Source of the DNA: Metridium senile | Lineage: Eukaryota; Cnidaria; Anthozoa; Actiniaria; Metridiidae | Direction: 5' to 3' | Length of the DNA: 64,000 bases | Assembly (NCBI GenBank): GCA_949775045.1 | Contig: OX459110.1 | Coordinates: forward strand, 14,394,452-14,458,451 | In this document: in pieces, positions 54,778-64,000 of the stretch | How the letters are laid out: each line of letters begins with the position of its first letter | How positions within the stretch are numbered: the first letter of the stretch is position 1 | Position numbers and translations under genes: made by a program | The notes under the pieces: generated by a model | Databases searched by the model: none | The model's input: the letters and a program-made list of their open reading frames with translations, nothing else | What the model was told of the DNA's origin: nothing

Positions 54778-55536
54778 ATGGCGAAACGCGAACTTTTCAT
54801 CTGGCAAAAAAATCATGACCTCTCATTAGTTAGAGAGGTACTTGTAGAAATGCCATACAAATTCAAAAATGGATCGAAGGAGAGGGGGTTGGCATGGGAT
54901 AAGATTGCTAATAATCTAAATCAAGGGGAGATGAGAGTCACCAAACGTTCGACTAGAGAACGCTTTCAAAAATTGCACAACGAGTTCAAGAAAAGGGAGT
55001 CACAAGAGAAGAAAGCAAGTGGAACTGAGGTGGAGTTTGATGAGCTGTATCAGGCTTTGACTGATATTAATGATATCATCGTCGATTATGAAGGGGAAAG
55101 AGACGATAAAAAGGACAAGGAAAAGCAGCAGGCAGAAGAGATGAGAAAAAGAGCTACAGAGAAATTAGGTGAGACTAAAAAAAGGAAACGGAACAGCAGT
55201 GGCAATGTTGATGATGATGATGATGATGATGTACTTGATGAAAACCAAACTCCAAAGAAAAAAAGGAATGGCATGGCAGACCTGCTAGAGCAGTCCATTG
55301 TGAGGAAAAGAAAAGAACATGCCGAGCAGCAGCTACTCAGACAGAGGGAGCTGGATATCAGAGCTGAAGAAGTGCAGCAACAGCAGCAATTCCAAACCAT
55401 GCTACTACAACAACAACAACAGTTTCAGCAACAACTACACCAGCAACAACTACAACAACAGCAAAACCAGCAACAACAACAAGCAGCGCACATGGCCATG
55501 ATCAACACACTCTCCGAGCTACTTAAAAACAAATAA
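54778..55536 (+). CDS. Harbinger Myb/SANT-like accessory protein
   Basis: 252 aa from ATG at 54778, which lies right behind an acceptor-like TTTGTAG, so a 5' noncoding exon is possible. Residues of about 10-75 look like the Myb/SANT-like (MADF/MSANTD-type) domain: LVREVLVEMPYKF, RGLAWDKIANNLN, VTKRSTRERFQKLHNEFKK. An acidic/basic linker (VDDDDDDDVLD) and a nuclear-type basic stretch (PKKKRNG) follow. The C-terminal 70 residues are a Gln-rich coil (repeated QQQQ with Leu and His). In PIF/Harbinger elements the Myb-like protein helps import the transposase and binds the termini. The Gln repeat is CAA/CAG-rich and probably length-variable. The antisense ORF at 55086-55400 is a shadow of it. Confidence 0.82.
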   Translation: MAKRELFIWQKNHDLSLVREVLVEMPYKFKNGSKERGLAWDKIANNLNQGEMRVTKRSTRERFQKLHNEFKKRESQEKKASGTEVEFDELYQALTDINDIIVDYEGERDDKKDKEKQQAEEMRKRATEKLGETKKRKRNSSGNVDDDDDDDVLDENQTPKKKRNGMADLLEQSIVRKRKEHAEQQLLRQRELDIRAEEVQQQQQFQTMLLQQQQQFQQQLHQQQLQQQQNQQQQQAAHMAMINTLSELLKNK

Positions 55537-56264
55537 GTGCAATGCATAATTGATGTAATTGTGTTTTTATACTTTATAAATGCACTTTTTTGGTTTTTAA
55601 GTGGCTCAGTAGAAGGAGCTTAAAAAAAACATATTGAGACTTAAACAAAAATATTTATTAAAAATACATGACTTTTATATTATAAGTCTTTATTCAATTT
55701 ATTTACAATAAAAATTATGTAATTTCAAGAAAATTAATTTGCTAAAAGGAACTATTTACATTGTTAAGTAATGTATTAGAGTGCAAATAATATACCCATG
55801 AAACAAATAGTGCTAATTAGTACTAATTAGAGCTAATTAAACAATAGAAAACACTATAATTGGCATAAAATTGCACTAAATAGTCAGCTAACTATTTGAT
55901 GTATTATTTGCACTCTACTTTGGTCCAATTGACGTCTATCATACATGTACAGTACTATATATACATATGTATAAGAACCAATCTAAACGTGTCAGGCTGA
56001 TGTATCAACTAGTTGGTTTATGTGGGTTTTTACTGTATTAAATGGAAGATTGTAATAGCCTGTATCACAGTTAGCTTTGCTTTAATTTACTAGTGGTTCT
56101 TTTAGAGTACAAACATTAAAAGCGCGAAACATAAATAGTACTATCTAGATAGTGATATTTTATGCTAATTCTATTGTTTTCTATTGTTTAATTATCACTA
56201 TTTAGTACTTATTAGTACTACTTGTTTCCAGGTATAATATTTGTACTGTAAAATGTAAAGCCTT
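55537..56264. other. Interval between the convergent Harbinger genes, with nested small MITEs
   Basis: Contains a MITE at 55777-55917 (listed separately) and a second inverted-repeat unit of about 150 bp at about 56103-56256 (TAGAGTACAAACATT facing AATATTTGTACTGTA). No further gene. Confidence 0.5.
55777..55917. mobile_element. Nested 141-bp MITE
   Basis: The termini TAGAGTGCAAATAATA and TATTATTTGCACTCTA are exact 16-bp inverted repeats. It sits inside the Harbinger element and is related in its termini to the foldback MITE at 13159-13458. Confidence 0.75.
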
Positions 56265-58238
56265 TCAAAATTGAAAATATTCCTGGATTGTTGGAGCAGG
56301 AACATCAAAAAATGTGCCAGTATTTGAGCCATAAAGACATGTGTATGCATTTCTTAAAAGTCCACATACAGAGTACATTGTGCCAATAGGACTTAGACCT
56401 ACTTTAAGGTTTCTTTTGAAATCAAGGAAAGTGAAAAAATTAGTGATATCTCCAAACACCCATTCTACTCCAACTCGAACTGAACTCATTGATGTATTAA
56501 AGGCACTTTGATGGGGAGTTATATTCACAGATCTGTATGGAGCCATAAGATGGACTCTTAAGGGGTATGCCGGATCTCCATATATACAGAGTGGTGCACC
56601 TGTAGTACTTTGAGAATAAACCGGTAGTTGGTCGAGTAGCCCAGACATCCTTAGCATTGATGCATCATGCTTCCTTCCTTCTGTATAAAAAAAATCAAAT
56701 ATTAACAACTATTATTATACATTGTGTGTACTATTTGTATTCTCATTGGTCGTGAAACTACAAATGATCCTGGATGTCTACTCGGGCCAGCATTTTTTTA
56801 AGTGGACTGGTTGTCGTTTGTTGTTTGTAGGTTTTCTTTCCCACTCATGAGCATAATAATTTTTCATTCACATTCAAGTTTTTAATATCTAGAATTTTTC
56901 ACTCAACAACTGTAATTTTTAATTTCACAGACAATACAGTACTGTACCAGTTTTAATAAGCTTGATTTGATGATATTAAAACCAGTTTGTAATATTTTGA
57001 AGCTGTTTTATGATTTTAATAAGTCTATTATAAAGTTTATATCTTTGTATCAGCTGTAAATCCAATGACAATGTATAATAAAACAATAATTAAAGTTTGG
57101 TTTCGATGATATCCAGAATAACCAATGCCTTGTAAAGTTATTATTGGCCTCTGCCTACTTGCTTTAGCCAATAACACTTACCTCAACATTAATAATTCTG
57201 GATATCATCAAAACCTCATCCAATAATTGCTTATTGTTAACACTCGTCAGTCTATAAATTGTAATGACACAAAAACACACATTTTCTTCACAATTAATCC
57301 TCTACATTTTTTTTAAAATTTATGTTTCTATTTTTGCAATTGGGTGTAAATTCAAATAAAAGAAACAACATTTAATAAGATACAATATTATATTGAAATA
57401 CATAAAGAAATGAATGAATAAATAAGTATACAATTATGAAATAGTGGATACAAATTTAGACTTATGATCTAATTGCTGAGAGAGCAGTAGATTTAACAAG
57501 AGCTATAGACAACAATGGATAATAATCATATAATTGTTTTGTTGTTTATAGTGTTAATTGTAACTCACCAACTGGTCCAAAAAGATTGGCAATCATACCA
57601 TCGGGAGTGGCTACTGACTGAAACTTGATTGCATGAATTCTTTTCAAACCATTGTACATCACTCTCTGATTTTCTCCAGGTCGACTGATCGGACGAACAG
57701 TGCCATCTACAAAAGCCCAACAGTTATCGAGGGCAGCACCTTTGCCATGGATGGCTTGAGAGTAGCCTTCAAGCTTTCCTGGCTGTAGCCAAGGCTGATT
57801 TAAGTTAGTGAGCAAGTGACCGAAGTTTGTAAAGATGTGGTCGGTTACTTCGGCGATAATTAAACTCATTTCAGGAACTGAACGGCCAAATCGTGGGATC
57901 AAGTCACTCAGACGACACGGATAAGCGAATCGCTTTAACAACAACAAAAGCCCCTCGATACCAGACGCTACACTGCCGTTGTCACATGTAAATCTTTCGG
58001 GAATGCTTAGGGCATCTTGTAGCAGCTCTATTTCTGACATGTTAAAACGAAACTCTGTTTTGAACTCTCCTGTAGAAATATAATTGAGTTGATGTTCAAT
58101 GTTGTCGTATTTCCAGTAGGGATAAGCAGTGTTTTTTCGTGTCAACTCTTGAAACATCATTAAAATCTCTTCTTCGTCCAGAGTATCATCATTATACATC
58201 ATAATTGCAGTAGAAAGAAGATTTTTCTTCGAAAACAT
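56265..58238 (-). CDS. PIF/Harbinger DDE transposase, two exons
   Basis: Exon 1 is 58238-57569 and exon 2 is 56680-56265, joined in phase (G/AA codon) over an 888-bp intron with a GTGAGT donor and a TATACAG acceptor; 361 aa. The N-terminal third (residues of about 1-130) is the helical DNA-binding part. The catalytic DDE_Tnp_4 domain shows NCWAFVDGTVRPI (first Asp), VGEGRKHDASMLRM across the splice junction, GDPAYPLRVHLMAPY (second Asp) and RVGVEWVFGDI (Glu). The length suits the family, and all catalytic positions are present. It would cut and paste elements with its TIRs, together with the Myb-like protein at 54778-55536. The start ATG follows closely behind the right TIR region. Confidence 0.88.
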
Positions 58239-58407
58239 CGCAAATAGAACAAGAAAACGCCAAAATAAGAATGAGAAAAGTCGATGTTTACAATCTAAAG
58301 GTACAAAGTTCGCGGTACGACGACGAGTCCGAGATTACTCGTACCAAACCGCGCGCGGCCAAAACTCGTCCTCGTCTTCGTTCTCGTTCTCAAATCTAAA
58401 GGTCTCT

Positions 58408-60078
58408 AGTAAAGGAGCAGCTACTACGAGCGCTAATTATATAGAAAACAAGGTCATGTGGTCAAAAGCAGCTCATTGATTGGTCCAAGCACAGGCAGCC
58501 CAACTATTCTCTTTGAGGATAGTTATTTTTAACCGCGCGCCAGTCCCCTGTTGAATCACGCAAACAGCTCAACCTATAAGAAATGTGAGAAAAATGTCAA
58601 ACTTCAAACCCCCTAAAAAGGCATTTGTCGAGGGGAGCGACTGGGAGCGATTAAACTTTTGATAAGATATATTCCTGGAGATTCTATTGATGTAGTTTTA
58701 AGACAGTTTTCTTAAGCAGTTAGACATTTTTTAACGTAAAATTCATACCCATATCGCGTTACAACTTGAAAGTTTGAAAATCGAGTGCATGAATTCAAAC
58801 ACAAATAATTTCAGTTTAAAACCTTCCTTCAACAAAAAAAATCTCCTCTCGAAGAAGAACAATGTCTACAGTTTTATCAACGTTAAATTTTAAAAGTGTA
58901 ACTCTTAAAATAAACTAAAAAACAGCCGTTGAACTTACCATTCGGAAACCGGCCTTCCGCCATCTTGAAACGAAAATTTGCGAATATCATATCCCAGACT
59001 GCTCCGCGGTCGTAGCGCGCCCACCGCCTGATCTGACCACAGGCAGCCCAACTATTGCTTTTGAGGATCTTTTTTAAGTTATTTTTAACCGCGCGCCGAG
59101 CGCAATATTGGAATAAAATCACTGACCGCGCGGGTGGGGTTCCTGTGGTGTATTTGTTTGAAAGCTCGCGGATGGGATTCCTGTGGCTTTTTGCAAGCAA
59201 TTTTTTCTTCAAAGTCGCGCGGTGTTGAAGAGAGAGGTATTTCGACAAGGTATGAAACTCGGTCACGTGACAAATTTAGTTTCGCGCGTAGTAAATCAGC
59301 CATGGGAGAAAATTTTTATTTTTCTTCGAATATATAAACTTTACTTTGTTGTTCAACTACAGTAAAAAGTATGATCATCTCCGACCTCAGCAAAGGGGTT
59401 AAAATAATTTTTTTAAAAAGGCAGCATGGAGTCGAGGTTCTTTCCCAGTTGCTAGGGCAGAATTTTCGGTAAACAGTCAGATTTTACAATCGTGGAGGAA
59501 TCGTGAAAATATCGATCGAGCCGCGGTGTTGTGAAATACCACATTCACCGAAAAAGTTGGCGATTACTTTCTTGCATCTAGCTTATGGATTGTTAAAATG
59601 ACTTTAAATTGAAAACTAGAATACAAGAGAATGTATTTTATTGTGGAAATCATGGGCTGGCGAAGGTAGAGTCGCAAAGATCGTGATTTGCACTACATTC
59701 GGCGAGTCAGTCGATTGCTTCCCGGCGAACTTTCGGCGCTCGTCGTTGAATTTCCGTGAGATTTCCGTGCCCTAGCAAACTGGAAAGCACATCCATCCAT
59801 CCACGCCATCAAGTTTCAGACCTTGTATCAAGATACTACTTTCTTCGATTTTTTTGTCGTACGTGCGATTCCGCGCGACCGAAAAATTGCTTGCAAAAAG
59901 CCACAGGAATCCCATCCGCGAGCTTTCAAACGCGCGCGGTTAAAAATAACTTTATTGTCATTAAAAAAAATCCTCAAAGACAATAGTTGGGCTGCCTGTG
60001 ATCTGACCGCGCGCCGAGCGACATACATATTGAGCTCGCGGTGGGGTTCCTCTGGTGTATTTGTTTGAATGCGCGCGG
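58408..60078. repeat. Cluster of GC-rich MITE copies with long inverted arms
   Basis: The motif CAGGCAGCCCAACTATT plus TTTTTAACCGCGCGC occurs at about 58494-58542 and 59042-59100, and inverted at about 59935-60000. Around the latter two, the arms extend through GCTCGCGGATGGGATTCCTG and GCTTTTTGCAAGCAATTTTT (59165-59210 against 59878-59930), so 59036-60005 is probably one non-autonomous element of about 0.97 kb or two nested ones. Several short ORFs here (for example 58883-59266, 59756-60068) are translations of these repeats and are not considered genes. Confidence 0.65.
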
Positions 60079-61070
60079 ATAATAATAATAATAATCTTTA
60101 TTATTTATATCGCGCATTTATCATGTGAATATGATCAAATGCGCCTAACAATAATTAACAAATAGACAAATTACAATAAATATGATAACTTTATATTTAC
60201 AAATATTTAAAATGGAATAATAAAGCTATATATAAATATATAAATATATGAATTAAAATTAATTTAAAAATTGATAATGAAATGTATACGTAAATACATA
60301 TAGAATTACTAAATGTTCATAAGCAATTCTGAATAAAAATGTCTTTTATACTAAAGTCTTAAATCTGTTGTAATTGTTCTCTTCTCTAATATGACGAGGT
60401 AGTGCATTGAAGATAGACGGGGAGGCTGCAGCGAAGGCCCTATCACCCAGAGTTTTATAAGTCTTGACACTGACTGGCTTCAGCAGAAGCTCCTTATTTC
60501 TGCGAACGCTGTATAGTACTGAAACGAGACAATTGATATAGTCTGGAGCAAGACCATGAATAGCTTTAAACGTCAGCACAAGGATCTTAAAATGTACTCT
60601 TTTCTTTACTGGTAGCCAGTGTAACGACCGTAAAACAGGAGTATATGGTATACTTGGGCGTGTTGGTAATTAATCTTGCCGCGGCCGATTTTGTACTCGT
60701 TGTAATTTACAGATCGATTTTGCTGGGCCTTTCGCTGGTAATCCGTTAAGTAAACTATTACAGTAGTCAAGTCTTCCCATAACTATGGCATGGACAAGAG
60801 TTCGTGTTGCTTCGACAGAGGTATTTTCTGATCCTCCTAATGTTATGGATAGAGTAGAAAGCCATTTACCCTAAGTGTTGCTGATATGCTGTGACAATTA
60901 CATGTTTTCATCAAATATAACTCCTAAGTTTCTTGCCTCAGTGACTGGTCTTATGATAGAGTCTCCTACAGACAATTTGTCGATGTGAACTTCAACTGCT
61001 GTTTGGTGCCAATTATCAAAAATAGGCAGTCTAGGACTGCATGAAGCTACTGTTTTAAGTAGCTAAATAT
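60079..61070 (-). mobile_element. CR1/L2-like LINE 3' end, minus strand
   Basis: Starts (as the 3' end) with AATAATAATAATAAT at 60079. On the minus strand it encodes, in broken frames, [20 protein letters not shown] and [14 protein letters not shown] sequence, then MLTFKAIHGLAPDYINCLVS, LGDRAFAAASPSIFNALPRH (60579-60346). This is the C-terminal part of a LINE reverse transcriptase. Stops and frameshifts make it inactive. Confidence 0.8.
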
Positions 61071-61227
61071 AGATATAAAAGAAATAACAAGGGAATCGAG
61101 CCGTAAAAAAGAAAGTTTCTCAGAAAGGGTGTATGTTGAGCCTATATGAGACATCATGTATTTTATACTTTACTGTCCTTCAATTTTGTTATAGCAATGG
61201 TTTGGCAATGAAAGAAAACGCCAGGGC
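61071..61227 (+). pseudogene. Truncated homeodomain/HMG exon 2 with intron end
   Basis: 61100-61194 matches the intron between exons 1 and 2 of the copy at 44978 (shared TTTACTGTCCTTCAATT and TTATAG acceptor). Then CAATGGTTTGGCAATGAAAG encodes QWFGNERKRQG before the sequence jumps into repeat R1. It therefore derives from an intron-bearing, genomic copy. Confidence 0.65.
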
Positions 61228-61795
61228 CGATGTTTTGAAAGTTTTCAAAACGATTTGATAACTTTTTAAAACATCACGAGTATCTATTAATTACAAATTG
61301 AACAAGAAGATATTGTGCGAGTTTTTTATCTATAATATACTGAAAAACTAATTGACTGATATATTGGGTGTGTTCACAAGATTGATTGTGAGATATCAGT
61401 ATAAGGCTATTCCCAGGATTATAGTTTTCCCAGGATTATAGTTTTCCCAGGATTATAGTTCAGCCCGGCCTGTTCTTCCCGGCTGATGATCAATGCCGCC
61501 CCAGACTCTTAAAATGTATAGGTAATATAATGAAATTTGTAACACCGTAAAAAATGTTGGCTTAACTTTACTGACGTTTCCAGCTTTAGCCCTTCTTTTA
61601 CTCCGACGCAGGGCTAAAGCTCGAAACGTCAGTAAAGTTAAGTCAACATTTTTTACGGTGTTACAAATTTCATTCTATCATCTCTCGTTTATATCAAACA
61701 CCTACGCCGCCTATACTAGTTTACTCGCTAGTTTCCATTTATATGTTAGAATGTATGTCTTCCCCTGATTTTCAAAACCTACATAAAACAATAGA
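61228..61795. repeat. Composite repeat R1, second copy
   Basis: Matches 45500-45985, but its left part starts inside the MITE. The insertion-like tandem triplet TTCCCAGGATTATAG (about 61410-61460) is a difference. The internal palindrome is at about 61532-61673. Confidence 0.8.
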
Positions 61796-61917
61796 ATTGG
61801 GGCGCGCCTGGTTATTGAGCTCCAATTAATTAATTTGGCATGCGCGCAGTGATATAGGCTATGAACTAATACATGATATCCAATTAATCATTAGTGGCCA
61901 AGACAACTAAAGAAACA

Positions 61918-62121
61918 ACAGTGGCCTTCAGAAAAAGGCAAATGCACTTTGGAAGAATATGTCCGATGGCGAAGTACAGGAATACCGGCAAAGGGCAGAT
62001 GAGACCAACGAAAATCCGGCTGATGATAAGCTTGAGTCACGGTCAAAACGAGTGAAAAGACTCAAGAAAATAATACAAGATTCTGTAAGTTCAGCTAGAA
62101 AAATTATAAATGACTCGATAT
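61918..62121 (+). pseudogene. HMG-box C-terminal half and basic tail fragment
   Basis: With one frameshift it reads AFRKKANALWKNMSDGEVQE and YRQRADETNENPADDKLESR, then KRVKRLKKIIQDSVSSARKI and a stop at about 62119-62121. W-x-x-M/L-x-x-x-E-x-x-Y-x-x-A matches helices 2-3 of HMG boxes. The tail is basic with coil-like Leu/Ile spacing. Related copies: 28560, 32264 and 38981. Confidence 0.55.
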
Positions 62122-62460
62122 AGGATAAGTATAAATTTAATTTCATTTGAAATTCTTTTTTTACGAAGATTAATCAATTAAATGACTTGGGATGTCCTTC
62201 CTTATGGATTGGCCAAAAGTCGTATTTTTGGCAAGTCGCATTTTAATATATACTAGTTATATGTGATGGTGCACATGTATATATATATCTAAGACCTTTT
62301 AAATTATATTTATGTTTGCAGGTGGTCTAGATCTTGGCTTGTTGCTTTGCCTGAGACAACCTTTATTGATAAAGGTGTATATTTACACTACTGATCTGGA
62401 TATGTTTTTTTCTGTTATGATTAGCTAATGAGGACAAGAAATTAATTGCTATTCACTGAT

Positions 62461-62630
62461 TTACACCTAATTGCAATAACATTGTCATATAAAAAAGAAA
62501 ATTACAAAATAGGAATGAATTAAAAGACAAAAGACGAAGTTCAGCTTGAGTAATCTGCTTTTGTCTTTTAATTAATTCCTATTTTGTAAATTTTCTTTTT
62601 TATATGACAATGTTATTGCAATTAGGTGTA
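62461..62630. repeat. Foldback repeat, arms of about 72 bp
   Basis: TTACACCTAATTGCAATAAC at the left pairs with GTTATTGCAATTAGGTGTA at the right end. The arms continue through ATTACAAAATAGGAAT and AAAAGACAAAAG with few mismatches. The loop is about 24 bases. Confidence 0.85.
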
Positions 62631-62693
62631 TGTATGGAAAATGTTTGTTTTACAACTGTAGTTATAATGTAATAGTTGTTCCCCTTCCCTTCA

Positions 62694-63011
62694 GAAACCA
62701 ACAATGACTCGGAAACTTTCATTGAACCAAGAGGATCAAACAGCCAAGGTACAAATTAACTGTATGCTATACGTTCGTTGTCACAAAGTTTAACAAATCT
62801 CTTGTCTTCACTCTCTTGTTTTACGTTCTTTACAACAGGTGGAATGTTAACCTCGGACCCCATAACTGGCCGAGATTTACAACTCCAGGACAGCAGTGGC
62901 AAGGTTGTGTTCCAGGGCCTGAAAGTCCATCTAACTCCGGCCGGGTGGTATGCTTTTGATGTGAAGAATGACACGGACTGTTTTGTAACATCTTGGCCGG
63001 AAGAAGTATAG
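62694..63011 (+). pseudogene. Two exon-like segments matching 52205-52510
   Basis: 62694-62747 (TNNDSETFIEPRGSNSQ, then a GTACAA donor) and 62840-63011 after an ACAACAG acceptor. In the frame set by the donor phase the second reads GGMLTSDPITGRDLQLQDSS, VVFQGLKVHLTPAGWYAFDV, ending at a stop at 63009-63011. An alternative frame reads NLGPHNWPRFTTPGQQWQG. The counterpart at 52371 shows both frames too, so which one is real needs codon-substitution analysis. The family is unrecognised. Confidence 0.4.
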
Positions 63012-63020
63012 TTCCTGATA

Positions 63021-63103
63021 TTGTTAATGGATGATTTTTGTAACCCAGTAGTTACTGTGATTGTAAATGGATGATTTTTGTAACTCAGTATAGTTACTGT
63101 GAT
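63021..63103. repeat. Two units of the 23.2-kb minisatellite
   Basis: GTTAATGGATGATTTTTGTA, ACCCAGTAGTTACTGTGATT and a second, slightly changed unit match the array at 23205-23712. Confidence 0.8.
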
Positions 63104-63632
63104 TGTAATAACTTTTATTATATCAGTATAAAAAGTCACTTTGAATGTAAAATCAATGCAGAAAGAATAACCTACCACTAGAGTGAACATAAGGATTGCT
63201 GTTTACTAATAGCCGCCAAAGACATACAAGGAAAGACAAAATATCGTTTTAATTTAAATAAGTGTTTGTCTGAGGTTTTTAACTCAAAGTTATAACAAAG
63301 TAATAATTATGTTGATATTTGATGACAGTAGATAATAATAAATAATAACCTACTAATATAATTATACTGTTTTGAGATTGTATAAAAATGTTGATTGACA
63401 AAGTAAATTAATTGTTATGATGTAACTATCAATGCTGTTAATTTATTATCACAACTAAGTAACTTTTCTATGATCATAGGATTAGATATGGTAAAATACG
63501 AACCAAATAAAAAGTAGCTCAAGGATTTCTTGGATTTGCATGGGATATTATTCATTAGAGTGAAAGACAAAAATATCAGTAGTGAAACTACTTTCATATG
63601 GTGTGTAGTCTACCTTTCCCCTCCCAGGTTCA
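63104..63632. other. AT-rich noncoding DNA, nothing recognised
   Basis: Short ORFs on both strands (63415-63597 minus, 63530-63745 plus) have no family signal. It could be intron or 3' region of the minus-strand gene at the right edge. Confidence 0.4.
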
Positions 63633-64000
63633 CTATAGTTCTTCTATTAGTGTCTTGTGTGTTACTGTCATTTTCATCTTGCCATCCATTTTCCTTTTCT
63701 CTTTGTCATGCATTCTACAACTGCTCATCAATTCTAAGTGAATAGCCTTGATACCAGGAACCAATGAATAGATAATTTTCTTATTCCCCTGTGTCCATGA
63801 AAGGAAGAAGTCTACTTTCTTTTTAGCCAAAAACATTTTCTTCTCATTCTCTTGATCACTTCCCTTTTCACATTTGAGAGATTTTTTGACTTTGGTAAAA
63901 AGTCTACAGACATCTGATAGTGCACAGTCTACCAAGTCAACATGCTTATCACCAACAGTACCAGATAGTAATTGACACACATCAAGCAGGATGGTGTAGG
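63633..64000 (-). CDS. Open exon of an unrecognised gene running in from the right edge
   Basis: The minus frame is open from the window end to 63633: TILLDVCQLLSGTVGDKHVD, LVDCALSDVCRLFTKVKKSL, KCEKGSDQENEKKMFLAKKK, VDFFLSWTQGNKKIIYSLVP, then less coding-like sequence to a stop. The first part has the amphipathic helical pattern of alpha-solenoid (HEAT/ARM-like) proteins; this is an impression only. The exon may end at a GT inside the frame (for example around 63755) rather than at the stop. I cannot name the family. Confidence 0.4.
   Translation of the reverse strand, partial: YTILLDVCQLLSGTVGDKHVDLVDCALSDVCRLFTKVKKSLKCEKGSDQENEKKMFLAKKKVDFFLSWTQGNKKIIYSLVPGIKAIHLELMSSCRMHDKEKRKMDGKMKMTVTHKTLIEEL

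Larger units (their letters stand above)
54131..58407. mobile_element. Autonomous-looking PIF/Harbinger transposon (4.28 kb)
   Basis: The TIRs begin AGAGACCTTTAGATTTGAGA and continue for about 50 bp with GAACGAGAACGAAGACGAG and GAGTTTTG, nearly perfect between 54131 and 58407 (complement). A 3-bp duplication AGT flanks it (54128-54130, 58408-58410); an alternative reading is a 5-bp TAGTA. Inside are the two genes expected of the superfamily, a Myb/SANT-like protein (plus) and a DDE transposase (minus), convergent. The subterminal DNA is GC-rich (CGCGC), unlike the AT-rich core. No disabling lesion is seen in either gene, so the copy may be young. Confidence 0.88.

Noticed and set aside
55086..55400. 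Cys/Ser-rich minus ORF
   Set aside because: Antisense shadow of the Asp- and Gln-codon repeats in the Harbinger Myb-like gene.
58883..60068. Several ORFs of 60-127 codons on both strands
   Set aside because: They lie within inverted MITE arms and mirror each other; no coding signature.

Overview
The window is eukaryotic and looks like a cnidarian (anthozoan-like) or similar early-branching metazoan genome. It is AT-rich, with GT-AG introns and short exons. It has three ordinary animal genes (an ADAM metalloprotease, a CISD iron-sulfur protein and an SLC9B/NHA antiporter). The rest is dominated by CR1/L2-like LINE fragments, MITEs, PIF/Harbinger elements, foldback repeats and tandem duplications. 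The species assignment is inference; the gene structures were read from splice phase and family motifs.

Left third (1-23 kb). The 5' exons of an ADAM-family protease run leftward off the window. Next comes an 8.48-kb, almost completely palindromic mobile element (2593-11072). It has arms of about 3.87 kb, a 6-bp target duplication and AG...CT termini. Each arm carries a PC4-like ssDNA-binding protein gene, a zinc-finger gene and small spliced or acidic ORFs; a unique gene sits in the central spacer. This is the best candidate for an undescribed system: termini and target size resemble Polinton/Maverick, but I see no polymerase, integrase, protease or capsid gene. After several MITEs come CISD (minus, 2 exons) and SLC9B (plus, 8 exons), head to head, with a 0.37-kb foldback in the shared promoter interval. 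An SLC9B intron carries a 1.2-kb microsatellite.

Middle (23-53 kb). Two minisatellites, a non-autonomous Harbinger-like element and a decayed LINE lead into a mosaic of gene-family pieces: a homeodomain-like plus HMG-box protein, a ubiquitin-specific protease (USP), an exon with a DQPLYALAKQIQW motif, and a Cys/His-rich orphan protein. The pieces are cut by LINE 3' ends and amplified in three tandem arrays (units of about 0.82, 1.6 and 1.706 kb). Several junctions fuse modules from different genes. One LINE insertion can be compared with an unoccupied copy of its own target site in the window.

Right part (53-64 kb). A LINE endonuclease fragment precedes a complete-looking autonomous PIF/Harbinger transposon (54131-58407) with Myb/SANT-like and DDE transposase genes. 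Then follow GC-rich MITEs, a minus-strand LINE 3' end, more homeodomain/HMG family debris, a foldback, and one open exon of an unrecognised minus-strand gene at the right edge.
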